From: Rhizobium album
Lineage (GTDB): Bacteria; Pseudomonadota; Alphaproteobacteria; Rhizobiales; Rhizobiaceae
Reading direction: 5' to 3'
NCBI RefSeq assembly: GCF_003122325.1
Contig: NZ_QFBC01000001.1
Location: 682,001-746,000, forward strand
DNA length: 64,000 nt
Shown: piece after piece, positions 1-6,951 of the stretch
Numbering within the stretch: position 1 is the stretch's first letter
How the letters are laid out: the number at the start of each line of letters is the position of its first letter
Program-made: the position numbers and the translations under genes
The notes under the pieces: model-generated
The model's database searches: none
The model's input: the letters and a program-made list of their open reading frames with translations, nothing else
Told to the model about the DNA's origin: nothing

Positions 1-72
1 CCGATGGCCATCATGCTATCTGCCATGCTAACAACCGGCCCGTCAGCAATCGCACGGGAAAGCCACGACTAT

Positions 73-1038
73 ATGAATTCCAGAAAGGATGCCAGCCGAG
101 AGAGAGGGATTCTCCGCAATCGGATGGTCATTTTGGCGGTGGCGGTCATGGCCGGTTACGCAGCCTTTATCGAGTGGGCGTTCGGCTGGGCGGTGCTGTT
201 CAGGGAATTTGCAGCCGTCGGTTACATGCCGTTGTCGTTGGCGCTCGCGGCACTGGTGGGCACCTATTTCATTCGCTGCTGGCGCATCCACGACTACTTC
301 CCGGCCGAAACGTCCGGGCGCTTTCTGCTGCTGTTTCGCGTGACGCAGGTCCACAACCTGCTCAACATCATGCTGCCGCTGCGGACCGGGGAAACCAGTT
401 TCCCGCTCTTGATGCGCTCGGAATTCGGCATGCCGCTCGCCCGCGCCACTGCAGCACTCCTGGTCATGCGGCTGCTCGATCTGCACGCCCTGTTTGCCGC
501 CGCCGGCATCGGGATCGTCATCGGCGCCGGTTATCGCCCGCCGGCGGCCGCACTCTGGTTTACCTTCCTGCTGTCGCCCGTCGCCTTCTACGCCATGAAG
601 CGGCCGGTCTTCGCTTTCCTTTCCGACCGGCTGCCGGAAAAGCTGCGGCGGCTGGTCGATGAGGTCGATCGCGGCATGCCTGTCGACATGCTTGCCTTCG
701 TGCGCGCCTGGATGGTCACGGTCGCCAACTGGGGCATCAAGGTGGTGGTGCTGGCCTGGGCGCTGGCGTTGATGGGCGTCGAGCCGTTCGCCGCCTGTTT
801 CGGCGGTGCGCTGGGCGGCGAATTGTCGTCGGTGCTGCCGGTGCATGCGCCGGGCGGCGTCGGCACCTATCCGGCCGGCATCGTTGCCGGCGCACTGTCT
901 TTCGGAGCGCCGGCCAAGGGCGAGGCTTTCGCCATTCTCGGCAGGGCAAGCGTCAATGCCCACCTGCTGATCCTGGTCTCGGCGCTTGCCGGCACCGGGC
1001 TTGCCCTGCTTCTCTCCCGGCGCTCTCCGAAAACCTGA
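73..1038 (+). CDS. UPF0104 / LPG-synthase-TM-like integral membrane protein
   Basis: A 321-residue polytopic membrane protein. Hydrophobic segments run through most of its length, including one near residues 20-45 and a C-terminal one ending shortly before the basic tail SRRSPKT. It resembles the flippase-like transmembrane domain of lysylphosphatidylglycerol synthases without the catalytic cytosolic domain. Such proteins are usually assigned to lipid or glycan movement, but no substrate can be inferred here. I chose the ATG at 73 because the frame continues upstream to position 4 with unconvincing, non-membrane sequence. The stop lies 4 bases from the stop of the convergent amn gene. Family call is fairly good, function unknown. 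Confidence 0.75.
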   Translation: MNSRKDASRERGILRNRMVILAVAVMAGYAAFIEWAFGWAVLFREFAAVGYMPLSLALAALVGTYFIRCWRIHDYFPAETSGRFLLLFRVTQVHNLLNIMLPLRTGETSFPLLMRSEFGMPLARATAALLVMRLLDLHALFAAAGIGIVIGAGYRPPAAALWFTFLLSPVAFYAMKRPVFAFLSDRLPEKLRRLVDEVDRGMPVDMLAFVRAWMVTVANWGIKVVVLAWALALMGVEPFAACFGGALGGELSSVLPVHAPGGVGTYPAGIVAGALSFGAPAKGEAFAILGRASVNAHLLILVSALAGTGLALLLSRRSPKT

Positions 1039-1042
1039 CGAC

Positions 1043-2545
1043 CTACTGGAAGGCCGTCTCGTAGAAGCTGCGCAGCTTGCGGGAATGCAGCGCTTCGGTC
1101 GGCATCGCCGCCAGTTTCTGCACGGCCCGGATACCGATCTGCAGATGCTGGCTGACCTGGGTACGATAAAAGGCCGTCGCCATGCCCGGCAGTTTCAGTT
1201 CGCCATGCAGCGGCTTGTCCGAAACGCAGAGCAGCGTGCCGTAGGGCACGCGGAAACGGAAACCGTTGGCGGCGATCGTCGCCGATTCCATGTCGAGCGC
1301 GATGGCACGCGATTGCGACAGGCGCTTGACCGGGCCGCGCTGGTCGCGCAGTTCCCAGTTGCGGTTGTCGATGGTGGCGACGGTGCCGGTGCGCATGATG
1401 CGCTTCAGCTCGAAACCCTCATAGCCGGTGATTTCCGCCACGGCGGCCTCCAGCGCCACCTGCACTTCCGCCAATGCCGGGATCGGCACCCAGACGGGCA
1501 GGTCGTCATCGAGCACGTGATCCTCGCGCACATAGGCATGCGCCAGCACATAGTCGCCCAGGCGCTGACTGTTGCGCAGGCCGGCGCAATGGCCGAGCAT
1601 CAGCCAGGCATGCGGGCGCAGCACGGCGATGTGGTCGGTGATGGTCTTGGCATTCGACGGACCGACGCCGATATTGACCATGGTGATGCCGGCATGCCCC
1701 TTTTTCTTGAGGTGATAGGCCGGCATCTGCGGCAGGCGCACCATGGCAAGGTCGGAAGCCGGCCGGTCGGCGCCGGCGGGCGTGACGATGTTGCCCGGCT
1801 CGACGAATTCCGTATAGCCCTCGCCGCCGATCGACATCAGCTCCCGCGCCCAGGCGCAGAACTCGTCGATATAGAACTGGTAGTTGGTGAACAGCACGAA
1901 GTTCTGGAAGTGGTTGGCGTTCGTCGCCGTGTAGTGGCTGAGCCGCGCCAGCGAATAATCGATGCGCTGCGCGGTGAAGGGCGCAAGCGGCGCCGGCTCG
2001 CCCGGCGGCAGTTCGTATTCGCCGTTGGCGATCAGGTCGTCGGTGTTGTTGAGGTCGGGCGTGTCGAACAGGTCGCGCAGCGGCACGTCGGAGAGCGACG
2101 AGGAGGCGGACGCCTCGACATGCGCGCCTTCTCCGAAGGCGAAATGCAGCGGGATCGGCGTGGCCGATTCAGACACCGTCATCGGCACATTGTGGTTGCG
2201 CATCAGAAGATTGAGCTGTTCCTTGAGATAGTGCTTGAAAAGCCGCGGCCGGGTGATCGTCGTGCTGTAGACGCCGGGCGCCGTCACGTGGCCGTAGGAC
2301 AGGCGGGAATCCACATGGCCGAAACTGCTCGTCTCGATGCTGACCTGAGGGTAGCACGCGCGGTAGCGGCCGGTGACCGGCGCACCCTGTGCCAGGGATT
2401 TGAAGGCATCGGTGAGGAAGACAGTGTTGCGCTCGTAAAGCTCCGTCAGCGCAGCAACGGCCTGCGCGGAATTATCGAATGTCTGCGGGACAAATGGGTC
2501 CGGCGAGATGAAGGGAAGGGGAAGGGACGAGATTCGTTTGCTCAT
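1043..2545 (-). CDS. amn: AMP nucleosidase
   Basis: A 500-residue protein matching full-length AMP nucleosidase, which hydrolyses AMP to adenine and ribose 5-phosphate in purine turnover (EC 3.2.2.4). The N-terminal part (about 1-190) is the Amn-specific domain, with stretches such as GRYRACYPQVSIETSSFGHV. The C-terminal part is a nucleoside-phosphorylase fold with NIGVGPSNAKTITDHIAVLRP and the late motif ALDMESATIAANGFRF, where the acidic residue binds ribose in this family. The start is an ATG at the expected N-terminus (MSKRISSLPL). It is convergent with the upstream membrane-protein gene and appears monocistronic. Confidence 0.95.
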   Translation of the reverse strand: MSKRISSLPLPFISPDPFVPQTFDNSAQAVAALTELYERNTVFLTDAFKSLAQGAPVTGRYRACYPQVSIETSSFGHVDSRLSYGHVTAPGVYSTTITRPRLFKHYLKEQLNLLMRNHNVPMTVSESATPIPLHFAFGEGAHVEASASSSLSDVPLRDLFDTPDLNNTDDLIANGEYELPPGEPAPLAPFTAQRIDYSLARLSHYTATNANHFQNFVLFTNYQFYIDEFCAWARELMSIGGEGYTEFVEPGNIVTPAGADRPASDLAMVRLPQMPAYHLKKKGHAGITMVNIGVGPSNAKTITDHIAVLRPHAWLMLGHCAGLRNSQRLGDYVLAHAYVREDHVLDDDLPVWVPIPALAEVQVALEAAVAEITGYEGFELKRIMRTGTVATIDNRNWELRDQRGPVKRLSQSRAIALDMESATIAANGFRFRVPYGTLLCVSDKPLHGELKLPGMATAFYRTQVSQHLQIGIRAVQKLAAMPTEALHSRKLRSFYETAFQ

Positions 2546-2634
2546 GCGCCACTATAGATTGGCGCTGTTGACAAGCAAGCGACATCCCGATGGATTTCCC
2601 CGGAAAATCCTACCGGCAGAACGCCTTGCGGTCC

Positions 2635-2805
2635 TCAGAGGACGGCGACGCAGGAGGGGCTTGCCGGATGGTAGCAGGGCGCGGCGGTGCCGATGTGCAC
2701 CCGCGCCGGCGTCCGGCCGGAATGCAGCACCGCCGCCGAGAAAGCCATGGCGAAAATCGCCGCGGTGAGGGTGATGATGGTAAGACGCCGTGCCAGAATT
2801 GCCAT
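2635..2805 (-). CDS. Small putative exported or membrane-anchored protein
   Basis: A predicted 56-residue protein beginning MAILARRLTIITLTA. It has a basic N-terminus followed by a hydrophobic segment (about residues 8-25) that looks like a signal peptide or single membrane anchor, then a short tail with two cysteines (APCYHPASPSCVAVL). The ATG at 2805 is preferred over an in-frame start at 2844 because it puts the basic residues directly before the hydrophobic segment. No domain is recognised. It sits alone between amn and the divergent glutathione S-transferase gene. Confidence 0.45.
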   Translation of the reverse strand: MAILARRLTIITLTAAIFAMAFSAAVLHSGRTPARVHIGTAAPCYHPASPSCVAVL

Positions 2806-2960
2806 TGCCAAGCCCCGTAAGTGGTATCCCCTTGATTGTTCCACTTTGATACGCCGGGCCTGAACAGGCGCTGAGACGGTAGTTCATTTTCCGTTCAGAA
2901 AGGCTCTTGAACTCGGCAGCGGCATGATTACCTCTGATCGACCAACAGGAGAGGATCCGG

Positions 2961-3659
2961 ATGACTGCGCCTATCGAACTTTATTACTGGCCGACCCCGA
3001 ACGGCTGGAAGATCACCGTCATGCTGGAGGAACTCGGCGTTCCCTACGAGGTGAAGTACATCAACATCGGCAAGGGCGAGCAGTTCGAGCCGGACTTCCT
3101 GAAGATCGCCCCCAACAACCGCATGCCGGCGATCGTCGATCCGGACGGCCCGGGCGGCGAACCGATCTCCGTCTTCGAGTCCGGCGCCATCCTGCAATAT
3201 CTCGGCCGCAAGTTCGGCAGGTTCTATCCGACGGACGAGCGCACCCGCGTACAGGTCGAGGAATGGCTGTTCTGGCAGGTCGGCGGCCTCGGGCCGATGG
3301 CCGGACAGGCGCATCATTTCCGCCAGTACGCGCCGGAAAAGATCGAATACGGCATCAATCGCTATACCAACGAGGTGAACCGCCTTTACGGTGTGATGAA
3401 CAAGCGGCTCGCCGAGCGCGATTTCCTCGCCGGCGATTATTCGATCGCCGACATGGCGTCGATCGGCTGGGTCATCCCCCATGAACGGCAGGGGCAGGAT
3501 CTCGACGACTTCCCCAACCTGAAGCGCTGGTACGAGACGGTCATGGCCCGTCCGGCGGTGATCAAGGCGATTGCCGTCGGCAAGGAAGAGCGTGATCGCT
3601 CCAACCTCGCCACGGACAAGGAAGCCCAGAAGGTGCTGTTCGGCCAGCGCGCCCGCTGA
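2961..3659 (+). CDS. Glutathione S-transferase family protein (Nu/Ure2p-like, YghU/YfcG type)
   Basis: A 232-residue cytosolic protein. The N-terminal thioredoxin fold (about 1-85) starts IELYYWPTPNGWKITVMLEE and contains the cis-proline region NNRMPAIVD and the ESGAILQYL glutathione-binding segment. The C-terminal helical domain includes the conserved N-capping segment LAGDYSIADMASIGWV. Bacterial Nu-class enzymes typically use glutathione or glutathione disulfide as reductant and often act on peroxides or disulfides, so a thiol redox role is likely but unproven. A good ribosome site (AGGAG) lies before the ATG at 2961. A rho-independent terminator follows, so the gene is probably transcribed alone. 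Confidence 0.9.
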   Translation: MTAPIELYYWPTPNGWKITVMLEELGVPYEVKYINIGKGEQFEPDFLKIAPNNRMPAIVDPDGPGGEPISVFESGAILQYLGRKFGRFYPTDERTRVQVEEWLFWQVGGLGPMAGQAHHFRQYAPEKIEYGINRYTNEVNRLYGVMNKRLAERDFLAGDYSIADMASIGWVIPHERQGQDLDDFPNLKRWYETVMARPAVIKAIAVGKEERDRSNLATDKEAQKVLFGQRAR

Positions 3660-3687
3660 TCAACACCTCGTTCCAATGCTGAAGATC

Positions 3688-3716
3688 AGCCCGGGGCCTG
3701 CGCCGCCGGGCTTTTT
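3688..3716 (+). terminator. Rho-independent terminator of the GST gene
   Basis: Stem AGCCCGG / CCGGGCT around a GC-rich loop, followed by TTTTT, 28 bases after the GST stop codon. Confidence 0.85.
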
Positions 3717-4107
3717 CATGCCCGGAATCTCTTTCCTCCGGCCGGAAAAATTCATGCGAAAAAATCGGCGGCTCGATTCAGGGTGAACAAAGGGTTGAGA
3801 TCGAGGTGTTTATTTTTCGTAAAATTCTCCGAAAAGTCCTTAATTTCCAGGCGGTGCGATGCTTAACGGAATCCGGCGTTTACCGGGTGTTTGTATTTTG
3901 TTTGTGTCAAATTAATCATGCATTTTAAACGCGTGTTGAAGGCCGTTTGGCATAGTGAAGCCATCAGACGAGCAGGGAATAACCCGCCGACCGGAACGAT
4001 CGAAAACCCGCTAGAAGACGGAGAGATCGTTTCCGGTGAATGCCTCGAAAATCGAGGAAAAACAGGGACTTTACGGAACCAAACAGGCTTTAACAGGGAC
4101 AGATCCA
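3717..4107. other. Gene-free stretch, AT-richer leader of the Sel1-like gene
   Basis: About 390 bases without a convincing gene. The middle (about 3790-3930) is clearly richer in A and T than the surroundings and probably holds the promoter of the small gene at 4108. A 76-codon plus-strand frame at 3891-4121 has no family resemblance and overlaps that gene, so I did not call it. Confidence 0.5.
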
Positions 4108-4374
4108 ATGGCACGCTTTGAAATTTCCAATTCCGAAATGGCCACCATGGGTGGCGAAAACCGCGCTGAAGTCTATTGCGAAATGGGACTGATGTATGCA
4201 ACCGGCCGCGGCTGCGACATCGACCTCGTTGCCGCACACAAATGGCTTAACATCGCGGCGATCAAGGGTTCCGAGCGCGCTGCCGAGCTGCGCGCCGATC
4301 TGGCCTCGACCATGAGCAAGATGCAGCTCGCCACCGCCCTTCGCGCTGCCCGCGAATGGATGACCATGCACTGA
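4108..4374 (+). CDS. Small Sel1-like repeat protein
   Basis: An 88-residue soluble protein starting MARFEISNSEMATMGGENRA. Residues about 20-60 form one Sel1/TPR-like helix pair (YCEMGLMYATGRGCDIDLVAAHKWLNIAA is the core), and the rest is helical (MQLATALRAAREWM). Single-repeat proteins like this are widespread and conserved in Rhizobiales, with no known function. The ATG at 4108 is chosen over an in-frame ATG at 4036 because ACAGGGA lies just upstream and the extension lacks the family's character. Followed by a palindromic intergenic repeat. Confidence 0.75.
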   Translation: MARFEISNSEMATMGGENRAEVYCEMGLMYATGRGCDIDLVAAHKWLNIAAIKGSERAAELRADLASTMSKMQLATALRAAREWMTMH

Positions 4375-4473
4375 GCATGGCGCGCAAAAGCGTGCAGCGG
4401 TTTTGCGAAAAAGACATGCGGAAACAGAAAAGCAAAGCGTCAGAGCGAATCTGAAAGATCGCGTCACGCTTTG
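4375..4473. repeat. Rhizobial palindromic intergenic mosaic element (RIME-like), copy 1
   Basis: Nested inverted repeats: GCATG...CATGC outer arms, CGCAAAA (4383-4389) with TTTTGCG (4401-4407), and AAAGCGT (4434-4440) with ACGCTTT (4466-4472). The wording of the sequence (AAAGCGTGCAGCGGTTTTGCG) matches short palindromic mosaic elements that I recall as common between genes in Rhizobium, Sinorhizobium and Agrobacterium. It begins directly after the stop codon of the Sel1-like gene. Non-coding. Confidence 0.7.
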
Positions 4474-4574
4474 AGCCTGCAACACCAAGCGGTACAAAAT
4501 TCCAGAACAAAAAGAAAAAGGCCCGGAGAGGGACGTCGGCGGGGACTTTCAGACGGGACCACGCTGACACATGA

Positions 4575-4620
4575 GAACCGCGACCGGCAGGGACAAGGCC
4601 GGCGCGGTTCCTTTGTTTTT
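4575..4620 (+). terminator. Strong hairpin terminator on the plus strand
   Basis: GAACCGCG-a-CCGGC pairs with GCCGG-CGCGGTTC across a 9-base loop, followed by CTTTGTTTTT. The T-rich tract is on the plus strand, so it ends transcripts coming from the Sel1-like gene side, or a short RNA from about 4480-4600. It ends 5 bases before the stop codon of the minus-strand aminotransferase gene. Confidence 0.7.
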
Positions 4621-4624
4621 GGCG

Positions 4625-5734
4625 TCAGAGCGCCTTCAGCACCTGCGGCAGCGCTTCGGCGAGCAGATCGAGGTCGTGTTCCGGCCCGACGCTGATCCGG
4701 ATGCAACGGTTCAGCGGCGCGACACCCGGCATGCGGATGAAGACGCCGTGCTGCATCAGGCCGTCGACGACGGCGCGGGCGCGAACGCCGTCCCCGCCGC
4801 AATCGATGGCGACGAAGTTGGTCGCCGAGGGCAGGGCCAGCAGGCCGTTGTCGGCGGCGATCGCCGCAATCCGCTCCCGCGCCTTTTTGATCTTGCCGAC
4901 CACCGCGTGCAGATAAGCCTGGTCGGCGAGTGCCGCTTGTGCCGCCACCATGCCGATGCGGTTCATGCCGAAATGATGGCGGATCTTGTCGAAGGCCTGG
5001 ACCGTGCCGGGCGTGCCGATGGCATAACCGACCCGCGATCCGGCCAAGCCATAGGCCTTGGAGAAGGTGCGTGTGCGGATGACGTTTGGCTGTTCGATCA
5101 GCGCCTGCATCGACGGCATGGCGCTTGCCGGGCCGGTTTCGCAATAGGCTTCGTCGAGGATCATCAGGCAGGTTTCCGGCAGCGCCCGGGTGAAGGCGAC
5201 GATGTCGTCGGCCTCCCACCAGCTTCCCATCGGATTGTCGGGATTGGCGAAATAGACGAGCGTCGCATCTTCGCGCTTAACGGCGTCGAGCAGGGCATTC
5301 AGGTCTTCGCGGTCGCCGGCATAGGGTACGGTCGCCAGCCGGCAGCCGAAACCGTTGGCGTGGAAGTTGAACGTCGGATAGGCGCCGAAGGAGGTGACGA
5401 CCACCGAGCCCGGATCGATGACGAGGCGGACGATCAGGCCGAGCAGGCTGTCGATGCCTTCGCCGATGGCGATGTTGTCCGCCCGGATGCCGAGATGGAC
5501 GGCAAGCGCCTGCTTCAGGTCGTGGTTTTCCGGATCGTTGTATTTCCAGGTCTCGCCGGCGCGCGCGCGGATGGCGGCGAGCACCGAAGGCGCCGGGCCG
5601 AAGCCGCTCTCGTTGGCGCCGATGCGGGCCTTCACCGGAAGGTTGCGCTGACGCTCGATGGCCTCCGGGCCGACGAAGGGAACTGTGGAAGGAAGGGCGC
5701 GGATCAGCGGCGTGAAGCGCGAGAAGGCAGACAT
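4625..5734 (-). CDS. Histidinol-phosphate aminotransferase family PLP enzyme
   Basis: A 369-residue class I/II fold-type I aminotransferase close to HisC. Visible landmarks are GANESGFGPAPSV, the tyrosine-containing YNDPENHDL substrate region, the asparagine segment YFANPDNPMG, ILDEAYCE with the aspartate that pairs with the PLP ring nitrogen, the Schiff-base lysine in TFSKAYGLAGSRVGY, and the late arginine in CIRISVGPEHD. HisC converts imidazole-acetol phosphate to histidinol phosphate. Rhizobia often carry several paralogues, and this copy has no his genes around it, so it could act on aromatic or other amino acids instead. The ATG at 5734 (MSAFSRFTPL) is preferred over an in-frame upstream start at 5758. 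Confidence 0.88.
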   Translation of the reverse strand: MSAFSRFTPLIRALPSTVPFVGPEAIERQRNLPVKARIGANESGFGPAPSVLAAIRARAGETWKYNDPENHDLKQALAVHLGIRADNIAIGEGIDSLLGLIVRLVIDPGSVVVTSFGAYPTFNFHANGFGCRLATVPYAGDREDLNALLDAVKREDATLVYFANPDNPMGSWWEADDIVAFTRALPETCLMILDEAYCETGPASAMPSMQALIEQPNVIRTRTFSKAYGLAGSRVGYAIGTPGTVQAFDKIRHHFGMNRIGMVAAQAALADQAYLHAVVGKIKKARERIAAIAADNGLLALPSATNFVAIDCGGDGVRARAVVDGLMQHGVFIRMPGVAPLNRCIRISVGPEHDLDLLAEALPQVLKAL

Positions 5735-5815
5735 TCGGTCATTCCGGGCTGGTTGCAAATCGCGCCCACAATAGGTTCTTGCGCGCCCGAGGCAAGTGCC
5801 GTCCTGCGGCGATCG

Positions 5816-6175
5816 CTATTTTGCAGCCCCGGCGAAATCGGCGCGGACGATGCTGCGCACCGTTTCCTCGTCCAGGATGTCGATGAATTTCACGCCGACG
5901 CGGTTGCCGTTGCGATAGACTTCGGCGCAGCCGACGCGAGTGAGCAGCCCAAGGATGTTGAGATAATAGTGATCCGGCAGGCCGATGGTGGTGTGGACGG
6001 AGAAACCGGCGCCGCCCTGCGATATATCCGTGATCTGGCAACTGCGGATCGACATGCCGGCGAGACAGGGGCGGACCGCGATCAGCCGCGCCGGTCTGCG
6101 AACCCTGAAACGCTCCCAATTCCGTTCCTCCGTTGCTGCACGAGGAGCGGAAACTTGCACGGCGGCACGGGACAT
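5816..6175 (-). CDS. PilZ-domain protein (canonical c-di-GMP motif)
   Basis: A 119-residue protein that is almost entirely one PilZ domain. It shows both halves of the cyclic di-GMP binding signature: an arginine cluster RFRVRRPARL near residue 22 and DISQGGAGF about 30 residues later. PilZ domains bind cyclic di-GMP and switch partners such as motility or polysaccharide machinery. The ATG at 6175 is chosen because it gives a domain-sized protein; a 24-residue upstream extension to 6247 shows no conserved features. A second PilZ-like gene lies just upstream on the same strand. Confidence 0.82.
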   Translation of the reverse strand: MSRAAVQVSAPRAATEERNWERFRVRRPARLIAVRPCLAGMSIRSCQITDISQGGAGFSVHTTIGLPDHYYLNILGLLTRVGCAEVYRNGNRVGVKFIDILDEETVRSIVRADFAGAAK

Positions 6176-6352
6176 TCGCTTCTCCCTGTCTTTGACGAAG
6201 TGAGCCTCGCACGAATAAATTTCAGCGAAATCAATGTATTCATTCAAATTTTAGCAATAGTGGAAAGACAGGTTTTCGGAAAAAAGGAGGGTTTGCAAAA
6301 CGCAGTTGGCCGGACCTTGTCCAGGTCCGGCCAGGCCATGATCACGTCGATA

Positions 6353-6706
6353 TCAGTGGGTGGTGGTGTTACCGAGGCGGATGACGTGGGTCAAGAATTC
6401 CTGGGCGATCAGCATGTTGAAGCCGACGGTCACGAATTCTTCCTCGCGGCTGATGACGGTGCAGCCGATCTCGTCCTTGATGCCGATGATTTCCAGGAAG
6501 AAGTTGCTGGGGAAAGTCAGGTAGGGGCTGACTTCCAGCAACGCCCCATAGAGCGAAATATGTCGCACGAGGCAGCGGATATGCGTCTTGGCGCTGAGGT
6601 GGTGGCCGACGATGATGATGCGGCCGGGCCGGTCGACGACGAAATTCTGGAATGCGCGCTCGGGATGATCGATGCGTCTCGGTGTGGTTCGCGGGTTCAG
6701 GGGCAT
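6353..6706 (-). CDS. PilZ-like protein with degenerate c-di-GMP motif
   Basis: A 117-residue protein with PilZ-like size and strand pattern. The binding residues look degraded: the arginine motif is reduced to DRPGR, and the second motif reads HISLYGALLEV, with histidine where Asp or Asn is normal. It may therefore bind cyclic di-GMP poorly or not at all. GGAGG lies 7 bases before the ATG at 6706. It is 177 bases upstream of the canonical PilZ gene on the same strand, so the two may be co-transcribed. Both genes lie divergently from the caspase-like gene. Confidence 0.65.
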   Translation of the reverse strand: MPLNPRTTPRRIDHPERAFQNFVVDRPGRIIIVGHHLSAKTHIRCLVRHISLYGALLEVSPYLTFPSNFFLEIIGIKDEIGCTVISREEEFVTVGFNMLIAQEFLTHVIRLGNTTTH

Positions 6707-6951
6707 GTGGTGACCCTCCGTTTCTCCTCCATGGGACTGCACCATAGCGCAGGTGCACTGAAGAGCCGTTTAGAAAACCGCTAAAACTCTCCGTATCATG
6801 GTGATACGCCAGCCAGGACGCGTGGGGATAGCAATCAGGATGATGCCGTCGTCTCTCCACGAAAAAAAATGAAAAAAATCATCCTGCCGAGTCATTGAAA
6901 GGCGCCCGCCCATACGTAATAATCTGTAAATATATTGCCGGAGGGTTGGGC

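Noticed and set aside
986-2557. A 523-codon plus-strand frame.
   Set aside because: It is antisense to amn, is full of His/Arg/Gly-rich low-complexity sequence and has no family resemblance, as expected of high-GC shadow frames.
4571-6784. A 737-codon plus-strand frame.
   Set aside because: Antisense to the aminotransferase and both PilZ genes; no domain and no ribosome site.
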